Source: an uncultured Lachnospiraceae bacterium
GTDB taxonomy: Bacteria > Bacillota > Clostridia > Lachnospirales > Lachnospiraceae
Assembly: GCA_951800145.1 (NCBI GenBank)
Contig: CATOJE010000016.1
Span: forward strand, 1 to 57,062
DNA length: 57,062 bases
Direction: 5' to 3'
Part shown: positions 33,984-41,648 of the stretch, piece after piece
Numbering within the stretch: the first letter of the stretch is position 1
Layout of the letters: every line of letters begins with the position of its first letter
Position numbers and translations under genes: made by a program
The notes under the pieces: generated by a model
What the model saw: only the letters and a program-made list of their open reading frames with translations
Database searches by the model: none
Told to the model about the DNA's origin: nothing

Positions 33984-34931
33984 TCATTCCCTTTGCTTCT
34001 TGCTGATGATGCGGCGTATTCCTTCCTCAAAGGAAATCTGCGGCTCCCATCCCGTATCCTGCCTCAGCTTTGATATGTCCGGAATCAGATTCACCGCTCC
34101 CTCTGCATTATTTTTCCGTTTTCCGTAGGTATAGCTGCCCCGTCCCTTGCACAGCTGATGCATGGCTTCCACATATTCCTTCAGAGGCCTGGTCTGAGAA
34201 GGGCCGGCGGCAATATTATAAATCCCGCTCCCGCCCAGCCTTCCCTCGTGGAAAAGAAGCGCTGCCAGCCCCCGGACGCAATCGTCCAGATATAAAAAAT
34301 TCCAATACTGGGTACAGTCGCTTAAATCCATATGTCCGCCGGACAGAAAGGTGTCCAGGCAGGTATTCACCAGTGTCCACGGATGATCTCCTGGCCCGTA
34401 AATGCTGAAAATCCGTACATGGAGATATTCCATATCCCATATCCCCTGCTCCCGCCATGTGCGGCATCGTTCATGTGCCAGCTGATAGCATGCCGCCTTG
34501 GCCCTTCCATATTCTGACTGAGGGAACAGCGCCTGTTCCTCCTTCATAAGCTCTGTGCACCGGCCATACTCTGCCTGGGAGCCGCTGAATAAAAAGCGGC
34601 GGCATCTCAGGCGCCTGGCAGACTCCAGGGCTGCCATGGTATACCTGATATTTCCCTGCTGCAGAGCCTGCTTTGTCCGGTTGGCACTGCCGGATCCATC
34701 CCATCCCAAATGGACAAAACAGTCGCAGTCCCCTCCGATCCGTTCCGGGAGCTGTCCCACATCCTCCAAACTCAGCTCTATCCGGGTAAGCCCCTCTGCC
34801 GGATGGGGCAGTAATCCCTGGTTTGCCGAGTCAGGGCGCACCATTGCATACACCTGATGCCCCATTTCTAAAAGCAGCCTGGTAAAGGCGGCTCCGATAA
34901 AGCTGGTGGATCCAGTTATCACAATCTTCAT
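33984..34931 (-). CDS. NAD-dependent epimerase/dehydratase (sugar nucleotide type)
   Basis: A 315-residue extended short-chain dehydrogenase. The NAD-binding motif is GSTSFIGAAF, the Tyr-x-x-x-Lys pair is in YGRAKAACYQLAH, and the C-terminal substrate half has FLYLDDCVRGLAALL. It probably epimerises, reduces or dehydrates a nucleotide sugar. The start at 34931 (MKIVITGS) follows AGGAGGGATAGG, one base after the stop of the ThDP enzyme gene, so the two are coupled and likely act in sequence. Confidence 0.87.
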   Translation of the reverse strand: MKIVITGSTSFIGAAFTRLLLEMGHQVYAMVRPDSANQGLLPHPAEGLTRIELSLEDVGQLPERIGGDCDCFVHLGWDGSGSANRTKQALQQGNIRYTMAALESARRLRCRRFLFSGSQAEYGRCTELMKEEQALFPQSEYGRAKAACYQLAHERCRTWREQGIWDMEYLHVRIFSIYGPGDHPWTLVNTCLDTFLSGGHMDLSDCTQYWNFLYLDDCVRGLAALLFHEGRLGGSGIYNIAAGPSQTRPLKEYVEAMHQLCKGRGSYTYGKRKNNAEGAVNLIPDISKLRQDTGWEPQISFEEGIRRIISKKQRE

Positions 34932-34932
34932 C

Positions 34933-36894
34933 CTATCCCTCCTGGCCATCATCCCGGATCCTGGGAATTATCATATTTTCCTCCATCTCCTCTTCCGGAA
35001 GAAATGGCGCCAGATCCTCCAGCGGCGGAGAGGTGATGGTTCCATCCGCCATCCTCTTGGCAGAGGATTTCGGCTCAAAGGGCTGATCTGTGGTCACAAA
35101 AAATTCGCAGATCACCGGTCCCTGGATGTGAAGACTTCTCTCCACCACTTCCCCCAGCTCACAATTTTGCTTGGCCCTAAGATATGGGTAGCCGTAGGCG
35201 CAGGCTAATTTTTCCAGAGAAGGAAAGCTTAAGTCCGGTCCCTTCACACCGCTGTCAATTCCCACCCCCACCAGAGGCTCTCCAAAAAAGTTCCTCTGAC
35301 TCTGGCGGATGGAATGGTAGCCCCCATTATTGATCACAAAAATCTTAATCCCCATCTGGTGATGGATAATGGTTTGCAGCTCCTGAAGATTCATCTGGAT
35401 GCTTCCATCCCCGGTCAAAAGGATAATGTCCTCACCGGAAGCCGCCATATAGGCGCCGATGGCTGCCGGGAGATCGTAGCCCATGGAGGCAATGGCTGAA
35501 TTAGAGATAAAGCGCTGCCCCTTCTTTATGATATAGCCATGGCCTCCTGCCACACAGGCGGATCCATTGCCCACTACTGTGATCTGTCCCTCGGAAAGGC
35601 GGCTGCTTAAGGCCTTTACCACTGCGTAGACATTCGCCGCCTGTCCATCCTCCTCTGCAAGATGCCTGGGAAGAATCACCGGATACCGCTGCCGCCACAT
35701 CTGGCAGGTTTCCAGCCATGTTTTTCCAGGAAGCCCCTCCCCGCCTCCGAATAAAGGATTGGGAAGCCTTCCCGCCTGCTGCTCCTGCTCCAGCACAGAA
35801 AGCAGGGTCGAGAGAAATTCCTTCGCGTCCGCGTGAATCCGGAGATCCGCATGAACCGAAGGCTTCTTTAATTCCTCCGGATCCACATCATTGACAATCA
35901 CATAGGCCTCTCTGGCCCATGTTTTATAATTATATCCCACCTGGCGGATGCTCAGCCTGCTTCCCACGGAAAAAATCAAATCACTGTTCTGAACTGCAAA
36001 ATTCCCCGGGCGGTCTCCCATATTCCCCGGCCGGCCGGCATAAAGAGGGTGCTCGTCCCAGATCACGTCCTGATTGTTCCAGCCGGTCACCGCTGGAATC
36101 CCCAGGCGCTCTGCCACCTCCAAAAAGATAGCGTGGGCCCCGGCAATCCGAATCCCATTTCCGGTATAAAATACCGGCCGCTTCGAAGCCTGGATTTTCT
36201 CCAGGATAAACAGAACCTGTTCCCGGCTGACAGGACCTGGAAGCGTCTGCCGCTTCTCTCCCTTCCCTGCCTCATCCTCCGGAATCCTGGCCCCCACTCC
36301 ACTCCAGCCAGTTCCTCCGGCCTCGTAGTCCTCCGGGTCAAACCCATCCAGCTCCTCTGTCTCCACAAAGGCCCCCTGGATGTCCAGGGGGATATCCAGC
36401 CAGCAGGGACCCGGTCGGCCGGACTGGGCCAGATACAGCGCCTTCTCCAGACAGAATCGGATCCGCTTTGGATCAATCACCATCTCACAATATTTTGTCA
36501 TGCAGGCGACTGCCTGGCAAATGTCAAATTCCTGGTCTCCCATGGCCCGTATTCCCACCCCGGACCATCTGGCCGTGGTATCATAGCGTACCTGTCCTGA
36601 CAGGATCAGCATAGGGATGGAATCCAGCCAGCCCCCCACCACTCCGGTAATGGCATTGGTCCCGCCAGGGCCGGTGGTGACACAGACCGCCGCGATCCGG
36701 TTGTGAATCCTGGCATAGCTCTCTGCCGCCATGGCGCAGGCCTGCTCGTGATGATTATAGATACAGTCCAGTCCCTCCTGATGGCCCAGGCCGTCATTTA
36801 GGTGCATCGCCCCACCCCCGGTCACGGAAAACACATGCCGGATGCCCGCCTCTACCAATTTTCCTGCGATATAATTCGATACTTTCACGCGCAT
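34933..36894 (-). CDS. Thiamine-diphosphate enzyme, acetolactate-synthase-like, in polysaccharide cluster
   Basis: 653 residues with the three ThDP-enzyme domains. In the N-terminal PYR domain, catalytic-type Glu lies in HHEQACAMAAESYAR and VTTGPGGTNAITGV follows. The middle domain is about 195-390. The C-terminal PP domain has the GDGSIQMNLQELQTI...NNGGY cofactor motif. It is longer than typical acetolactate synthases (about 570), with inserts near 205-235 and 400-425. Location upstream of a coupled sugar epimerase, away from any ilv gene, suggests a YerE-like enzyme that adds a two-carbon branch to a keto-sugar. That is inference. The start at 36894 lies 9 nt after AGGAGG. Confidence 0.8.
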   Translation of the reverse strand: MRVKVSNYIAGKLVEAGIRHVFSVTGGGAMHLNDGLGHQEGLDCIYNHHEQACAMAAESYARIHNRIAAVCVTTGPGGTNAITGVVGGWLDSIPMLILSGQVRYDTTARWSGVGIRAMGDQEFDICQAVACMTKYCEMVIDPKRIRFCLEKALYLAQSGRPGPCWLDIPLDIQGAFVETEELDGFDPEDYEAGGTGWSGVGARIPEDEAGKGEKRQTLPGPVSREQVLFILEKIQASKRPVFYTGNGIRIAGAHAIFLEVAERLGIPAVTGWNNQDVIWDEHPLYAGRPGNMGDRPGNFAVQNSDLIFSVGSRLSIRQVGYNYKTWAREAYVIVNDVDPEELKKPSVHADLRIHADAKEFLSTLLSVLEQEQQAGRLPNPLFGGGEGLPGKTWLETCQMWRQRYPVILPRHLAEEDGQAANVYAVVKALSSRLSEGQITVVGNGSACVAGGHGYIIKKGQRFISNSAIASMGYDLPAAIGAYMAASGEDIILLTGDGSIQMNLQELQTIIHHQMGIKIFVINNGGYHSIRQSQRNFFGEPLVGVGIDSGVKGPDLSFPSLEKLACAYGYPYLRAKQNCELGEVVERSLHIQGPVICEFFVTTDQPFEPKSSAKRMADGTITSPPLEDLAPFLPEEEMEENMIIPRIRDDGQEG

Positions 36895-37075
36895 TGCTCT
36901 CTTCCTCCTGTCCGCTGGCGCTCTCTTTGTACAGTTTACCATATTTTATGGAAAAATCATACCAAAGATTTTCTTACGTTGAAAAAATCACGGGCCACCC
37001 CCTCCTTCCTGCCGATCCTGCAAGCCCTTCCAGTTCTGGCAGTAACCTACACTAGAAATCTGTTTTGACACAGGT

Positions 37076-37097
37076 TATAATCACAACCGTAATGCAA
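37076..37097 (+). promoter_or_regulatory. -10 and initial transcribed motif of the 37149 gene
   Basis: TATAAT (37076-37081), 6 bp, then CGTAATGCAA (37088-37097). The same arrangement with a 5-bp gap occurs before the 52978 gene and at the window end. No -35 matches at the proper distance. Confidence 0.5.
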
Positions 37098-37148
37098 CCA
37101 TGGAATTTGGGCACAGACCCAATCAAACAAAAAAGGAGAGACTATATT

Positions 37149-38576
37149 ATGAAAAGACCAATCGCAATGATGGCTGTATTATCTACCGCGGCAATGATTA
37201 CCGCCGCAACCCCTTCCCTCTTTCCCGCAGCGCCGGCGGCAAATGTTTTTGCAGCAGACACTGGATGGGTAGATGAGAACGGGACCTGGCGTTATCTTGA
37301 CAGCGACGGCTACTATGTAACCGATACCTGGAAGAAAAAAGAAAATGATATGTACTTTTTAGATGAAGAAGGCGAAATTGCCACAGAGATGATGATAAAT
37401 GACGAGTACTATGTGAATGAGGAGGGAAAACGGGTAGCAAATCAGTGGGTTTCCTTTGAGAACGAGGATGATGTGGACTCCCCCGACGCCCCCGAAAACT
37501 ACTGGTACTATTTCGGAAGAGACGGCCGCTCCGTAAAATCCAAATGGCACAAGATCGAAAACAAGTGGTATTACTTCGACTCGGAAGGCCGGATGCTCAC
37601 CGGAAAGCAAAGAATTGACGACAGCACCTACTATCTGGGAGAGGAAAATGACGGCGCCCGCAAGACTGGCTGGATCTCTTTAGAGGAGGAGAACGATGAT
37701 CCGGATGAGTCCAGCTTCTGGTACTTCTTCGACAATAACGGCCGCATGGTAGAAAACCAGGTTGACCGGAAGATCGACGGCAGCTACTATACCTTTGAGG
37801 ATGGACGCATGCAGACCGGATGGTACAAGCTTCCCCTTCAGACACAGGAAGCAGCAGAGCAAACCGAAGCAGCCGAGGAAAACGGGGCTGAAGGCGGAGC
37901 AGAACTCACCCAGGAAGCAGATCTTACCGGCAGCACTCAGGTTGCACCCAGAGAAGGCACCATCCACGGCTACCAGTACTATGGAGAGGATGGAAAGCGC
38001 GCCTCCGGATGGCTTGAGATCGAAGGAGCAAAGGGCATCAGCGAGGAAGGCGAGCTTCACCGCTTCTACTTCCGCAGCGGAAAGCCTGTAGCCGCTGAAA
38101 CCGGGATCCAGACCTTCTATATCGACTCAAAAAAATACGCCTTTAATGAAAAGGGCGAGCTGCAGACCGGCAAACAGATCATTACTCTGGAAAACGGCGA
38201 AACTGCCAATGCTTACTTTGGCACAGACGGCAGCATGAAAACTGGTAAGCAGACCATCTTCAATGAGGATACCGGCGAAAATGAAACCTGGTATTTCCAC
38301 GCTGATGGCGAGCAGAAGGGCCAGGGCTTCCATGGAATCCGCGATAATGTCATCTACTACTACGGCCTGCGTCAGGCTGCATCCACAGATGTGCGCTTCG
38401 CCCCAGTGGAATTTGACGGGGTTTCCTACCTGGTAAATACCTCCGGCACCATCCAGAAAGCGCCATCCTTCTCCAAATCCTCTGTGAAACCGGAGCTGGG
38501 CAACGGCTTTAAGGATATCACGGACGAAAATGGCAGTGTATGGACCGTGGATGTAAATGGGGTAATTCAGAAGTAA
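37149..38576 (+). CDS. Secreted choline-binding-type repeat protein, second copy (475 aa)
   Basis: A signal peptide (about residues 1-35, cleavage near VFA/ADTGW) is followed by W/Y/G-rich wall-binding repeats over the whole mature part. A Glu/Ala-rich spacer (around residues 230-260) divides two repeat blocks. No enzymatic domain. The ATG at 37149 follows AAAAAAGGAGAG. The longer upstream frame overlaps the promoter. Organisation parallels the 939-2327 and 52978-54540 proteins: about 20-residue repeats, acidic inserts, and a degenerate C-terminal block. It is encoded between two polysaccharide blocks on the opposite strand, and ends at a strong terminator. Confidence 0.85.
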   Translation: MKRPIAMMAVLSTAAMITAATPSLFPAAPAANVFAADTGWVDENGTWRYLDSDGYYVTDTWKKKENDMYFLDEEGEIATEMMINDEYYVNEEGKRVANQWVSFENEDDVDSPDAPENYWYYFGRDGRSVKSKWHKIENKWYYFDSEGRMLTGKQRIDDSTYYLGEENDGARKTGWISLEEENDDPDESSFWYFFDNNGRMVENQVDRKIDGSYYTFEDGRMQTGWYKLPLQTQEAAEQTEAAEENGAEGGAELTQEADLTGSTQVAPREGTIHGYQYYGEDGKRASGWLEIEGAKGISEEGELHRFYFRSGKPVAAETGIQTFYIDSKKYAFNEKGELQTGKQIITLENGETANAYFGTDGSMKTGKQTIFNEDTGENETWYFHADGEQKGQGFHGIRDNVIYYYGLRQAASTDVRFAPVEFDGVSYLVNTSGTIQKAPSFSKSSVKPELGNGFKDITDENGSVWTVDVNGVIQK

Positions 38577-38619
38577 TTACTTGTAAATCTCTTTTTTCCA
38601 TCTCAATCCGTTCAAAATC

Positions 38620-38660
38620 GGGTCAAAAGGGGAAACCTCTCCTTTTGGCCCCCTTTTTTT
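38620..38660 (+). terminator. Terminator of the second wall-binding-repeat gene
   Basis: GGGTCAAAAGG (38620-38630) pairs with CCTTTTGGCCC (38641-38651), 11 bp with one wobble, followed by CCTTTTTTT. Confidence 0.85.
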
Positions 38661-38696
38661 ATCTTTCTCTTCCCTATTTTTTGTCACACTTTTCCA

Positions 38697-38734
38697 TTAG
38701 CTTCGTTATATAGGTTAACAACGAAGTATGCTAA
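38697..38734 (+). promoter_or_regulatory. Inverted repeat abutting the SD of the zinc-ribbon gene
   Basis: TTAGC plus TTCGTT (38697-38707) pairs with AACGAA and, after a short bulge, GCTAA (38720-38734). The right arm ends directly at AAAGGAGG. It could be an operator or a translational control hairpin. Confidence 0.4.
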
Positions 38735-38749
38735 AGGAGGCTTATTTTC

Positions 38750-39118
38750 ATGAGAGAGCTGTCAGTATATTATTGTTTGAAATGTGGCTACTACGCCTAC
38801 TATCAGCTTCCTAAAAACGCTGTCTGTCCGAAATGTGCTGAAAAGATGAAGCTGCTGGAGCTTCCCTACCAGAAATTTATGGACTTAGACTGCGAAGAAA
38901 GGGATGAACTGCTGTCCCGTGAGATTCTGCGGAACTGCCCATCCGTAGTAACCCGCATCACTGCTGCCCACAAGGCTGCAAACCACAGGGAAACCATTGC
39001 TATCTTAAGTGCGAAAATCAATGAGCTTGAGGAAGAGAACAAAAAGCTAAACGAAACGGTAACCTGGATGCACCAAACCATCTGGGAGATGATACAGAAA
39101 GAGCGGTCATCAACCTAA
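38750..39118 (+). CDS. Zinc-ribbon plus coiled-coil small protein, unrecognised
   Basis: 122 residues. An N-terminal treble-clef/zinc-ribbon module has CLKC (Cys9, 12) and CPKC (Cys26, 29) separated by a Tyr-rich hairpin. A linker and a C-terminal amphipathic coiled coil follow (about 84-117, ISAKINELEEENKKLNE type). It is cytoplasmic and soluble. AGGAGG precedes the ATG. It converges on a 50-residue coiled-coil gene (39175-39327) and shares a terminator hairpin with it. I do not recognise the family. A zinc-dependent nucleic-acid- or protein-binding adaptor that dimerises through the coiled coil is the most that can be said. Confidence 0.7.
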   Translation: MRELSVYYCLKCGYYAYYQLPKNAVCPKCAEKMKLLELPYQKFMDLDCEERDELLSREILRNCPSVVTRITAAHKAANHRETIAILSAKINELEEENKKLNETVTWMHQTIWEMIQKERSST

Positions 39119-39167
39119 AAAGACGTTGCTACTGGCACTTTCTGCACATGCCAATAGCAACGTCTTT
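39119..39167. terminator. Shared bidirectional terminator of the small gene pair
   Basis: AAAGACGTTGCTA (39119-39131) and TAGCAACGTCTTT (39155-39167) form a perfect 13-bp stem, with an inner GGCA/TGCC stem. It begins one base after the plus-strand stop and ends 7 bases before the minus-strand stop. Confidence 0.8.
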
Positions 39168-39174
39168 CTACTCC

Positions 39175-39327
39175 CTACTTCTCCAGCGCCTCTTCCGAAT
39201 AGGTCATATACTGGCTGATCAGACGGTTTAATGTAATCTTCATTTGTGCGATGATGTTGAGCATCGCTTCATTATCCTTCTTCAGCTGCTGGTTTTCCCT
39301 CAGTAACATCTGCAGTTCTTGTTCCAC
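39175..39327 (-). CDS. 50-residue coiled-coil microprotein, unrecognised (GTG start)
   Basis: The GTG at 39327 is followed by 49 codons and TAG. AAGGAGG lies about 10 nt upstream. The product is a continuous amphipathic helix, Glu/Gln/Lys/Leu-rich (MEQELQMLLRENQQLKKD start) and ending SEEALEK. It has no cysteine and no membrane segment. Its ENQQLKKDNEAML stretch resembles the EENKKLNETV stretch of the convergent zinc-ribbon protein, so heteromeric coiled-coil contact is conceivable. Family not recognised. The clear ribosome-binding site and coding-like composition support a real gene. Confidence 0.6.
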   Translation of the reverse strand: MEQELQMLLRENQQLKKDNEAMLNIIAQMKITLNRLISQYMTYSEEALEK

Positions 39328-39575
39328 GCTTCAGTATCCTCCTTCCTTCTCATGGAGACATGATAAAGCTTTTTGGGCGGTTTGAAAAGGGGATTCTACC
39401 GCGCCATTCGACAGAACCAGCTAAATTTTCCCAAAATCTTACCTATATATCCGGAAAATCATCACTAAATATGCTGTCTGCTTAAAATCAAAATACCATC
39501 TCTGGTACATCTCCTTTTCTTTTTCCAAAGAAACCCTTGTCGTTTTCTGTTGAGCGATTTTTCCTGACCGGCCCT
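39328..39575. other. Intergenic stretch with one Spo0A-box-like site
   Basis: No gene. It holds the presumed promoter of the 50-residue gene (minus-strand TATCAT without a good -35), and TTCGACA (39407-39413), the complement of the TGTCGAA Spo0A-box core. Confidence 0.3.
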
Positions 39576-40034
39576 CTACTCTGTCTGAATTTCCACCTTA
39601 ATTCCGCCCTCTGCATCCTCAATTTTCCAAATCTCTCTGGTGCCATCCGGCCCCTGATAAACAATGCTGGTCAAATTAAACTCCTCATCTACTCTTATCT
39701 CGGAAATCGTTCCCTCCGGATCCCACCGGCTGGGATATATCCCATGAAAGGGGTGATCCTCATCGCCCAGCTTCATCCAAAATGTGCTGGCATACACATC
39801 ATTGTCCTCAAGCTCCCCACCGGACATGCTCTGCTCTAACAGCATTGTAGTCACTGCGATCCGAAGCTGCCTGGCATCCAGAAGATTTTGCTGCTCCCTG
39901 GCCTTTTTAATATATCCCAGGTAGGTGGGAATCGCAATTCCCGCCAGCAGTGCCATAATCGCCATCACAACAATCAGCTCCACCAGGGTAAATCCGCCTT
40001 GGCGCTTTCCGTTTCTCTTACCACTCTTTTTCAT
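39576..40034 (-). CDS. Prepilin-like protein with type IV pilin N-terminus
   Basis: 152 residues. A basic leader ends QGG, followed by FTLVELIVVMAIMALLAG, the class III prepilin cleavage/methylation site with Glu at +5 of the mature protein, and a long hydrophobic helix. The C-terminal half is a small acidic globular domain without cysteines. Such proteins are cut by a prepilin peptidase and assembled into pilus or pseudopilus. No pil or gsp machinery is adjacent, so it must rely on components elsewhere. The ATG follows GGAGGG. Confidence 0.82.
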   Translation of the reverse strand: MKKSGKRNGKRQGGFTLVELIVVMAIMALLAGIAIPTYLGYIKKAREQQNLLDARQLRIAVTTMLLEQSMSGGELEDNDVYASTFWMKLGDEDHPFHGIYPSRWDPEGTISEIRVDEEFNLTSIVYQGPDGTREIWKIEDAEGGIKVEIQTE

Positions 40035-40185
40035 TTGATCCCTCCATAGTTCAAATCACCGTATACTTTCTGAACGCTGCTTATCATTTTATCATACTAT
40101 ATGGAGTCTCTTCCCACAATATCTATAAGTCGGGAATATGGGGTAAAAGCATACCCGGAATTGGGGATGAATGGGAAAATACAAG

Positions 40186-40221
40186 CAAAAAGGCAGCCCA
40201 TCTCACACAGATACGCTGCCT
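40186..40221 (-). terminator. Terminator after the chain-length regulator gene
   Basis: AGGCAGC/GCTGCCT (40191-40197 with 40215-40221) with an inner ATCT/AGAT helix, followed on the minus strand by TTTTTGC. Confidence 0.75.
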
Positions 40222-40235
40222 CCTGTCACTGCTCT

Positions 40236-41627
40236 TTACAATATCACACACCCCAGCACCGGCTTCTTTAAAGCATCAATGGCTTCCTTTTCCTTCTGAA
40301 TCTTCTGGTACTTAGAGACCTCCCTCTCCTCTACCAGAACCACAGCCTCACTCTCCGCCAGCAGGCGCAATGTATCTGGATCCTGATTCATATCTCCACC
40401 CGGAATCAGCTGAATATCCGGCAGAAGCTCCGATAAAAGGCCAGCCAGCTCCTCCAGCCTGTCCTCCATAACCGTCCCTGTAATCAATACCTTTTTCGCA
40501 GATCCGGCATAGTTTCTGATATTCAGCCCGATTCGCTCTAATACCTCCTGGTCCCCAGGACGCACAGCCTTCCCCTCCAGCCGCTCCAGCCAGCGGTCTA
40601 TAGAAGAAAAGGCGCCGGTCTTAACTGGCAGAGAAAACACACCTAATATTTTAATACCGAACCGATCCTTCAGCTCCTCATCCGTATGAACCTTGCCACT
40701 CAGCACATAAATCATACAGAAATAAAACGCTACAAGGAAAGCGCCTCCCACGCCGCCGATCAGGGCGAATTTAATCCCTTCCTTTGCTACCTTTTTCTTG
40801 GAAAGCTCTGCCGGGAGGGTCGGTTCCTCCAGCTCCTTCAGAGCATTTTTCTTATCCTCTAAATTCTTCTGATAGGCAGCAACCCGGTCGCGGATCTGCG
40901 TCTGCCTGTCCTCAAGCCCTGTATCCGTAATCGTTCCTACGTTTTGATTTACCACACGGATGGTATGAGCCCCTGCCATAGAGGAATATTCCCTGTACCG
41001 GTCCTCCATTTGGCTGATAATCTCATCCAAAATCAATTCTGCGGTTTCCTCATCCTGGTAAATCGCTTCCAGAGTGATCATATTACTGCTGTAATCCGTT
41101 CCCACGCTGACCAGCTCTTTTAAGTAAAGCGCCTCGGATCCGGTCTGCTTCTCCAGCCCACTCCAGTCCAGCTGCTGTACTAAATTAGAGGCATACATCC
41201 GCACCAGGCTGTCTGTGGGATCTGCAGCCAGACCATCAGGATACTTCGCCCATTCCGTCTCATCCAGCTTCACCAGCAGATCCGCGGACGCCCTGGGCTT
41301 ATGATAAGGATCAATTTTCATAAGGACAGAATCCTCATTATATATTTCCTGATTCTCGATGGACTTTTGCAGCGTCTCGATATCCTGCGTATAGGATGCT
41401 ATATTTCTCTCATAGGCCGCCATGTCCAGCTCATACTGCTCGCGGCTTTCCGCCACAGCCTCCGCATTCTGCTGGGAGTAGAGACCTCTGGCAACCTTAT
41501 AGCCGCCTAAAAGCAGCCCAAACACCACAGCAACGAAAATAATCGGCCGCCACCGGTATAAAATCGAAAAAAACAATTCCTTTAAATCAATTTCCTGCTC
41601 ATATTCATACCCATTCTCATAATTCAT
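40236..41627 (-). CDS. Wzz-type chain-length regulator with degenerate kinase-like end (1)
   Basis: About 463 residues. Two membrane helices (about 25-48 and 283-305) flank an extracellular domain with coiled-coil stretches (about 60-115 and 225-262), the Wzz/CapA/YveK topology that sets polysaccharide length. After the second helix the chain continues for about 150 cytoplasmic residues shaped like the Rossmann fold of a BY-kinase (KVLITGTVMED...ILGCVIL ending). It lacks a Walker A motif and a C-terminal tyrosine cluster, so it is not an active kinase. The ATG at 41627 lies 9 nt after GGAG. An ATG at 41642 is possible. It follows sugar transferase B by 21 bp. Confidence 0.82.
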   Translation of the reverse strand: MNYENGYEYEQEIDLKELFFSILYRWRPIIFVAVVFGLLLGGYKVARGLYSQQNAEAVAESREQYELDMAAYERNIASYTQDIETLQKSIENQEIYNEDSVLMKIDPYHKPRASADLLVKLDETEWAKYPDGLAADPTDSLVRMYASNLVQQLDWSGLEKQTGSEALYLKELVSVGTDYSSNMITLEAIYQDEETAELILDEIISQMEDRYREYSSMAGAHTIRVVNQNVGTITDTGLEDRQTQIRDRVAAYQKNLEDKKNALKELEEPTLPAELSKKKVAKEGIKFALIGGVGGAFLVAFYFCMIYVLSGKVHTDEELKDRFGIKILGVFSLPVKTGAFSSIDRWLERLEGKAVRPGDQEVLERIGLNIRNYAGSAKKVLITGTVMEDRLEELAGLLSELLPDIQLIPGGDMNQDPDTLRLLAESEAVVLVEEREVSKYQKIQKEKEAIDALKKPVLGCVIL

Positions 41628-41648
41628 CTGATCTGTCTCCATTTCTTT

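Noticed and set aside
37065..37081. TTGACA/TATAAT promoter
   Set aside because: The hexamers are only 5 bp apart, so they cannot work as a pair. Only the TATAAT is retained.
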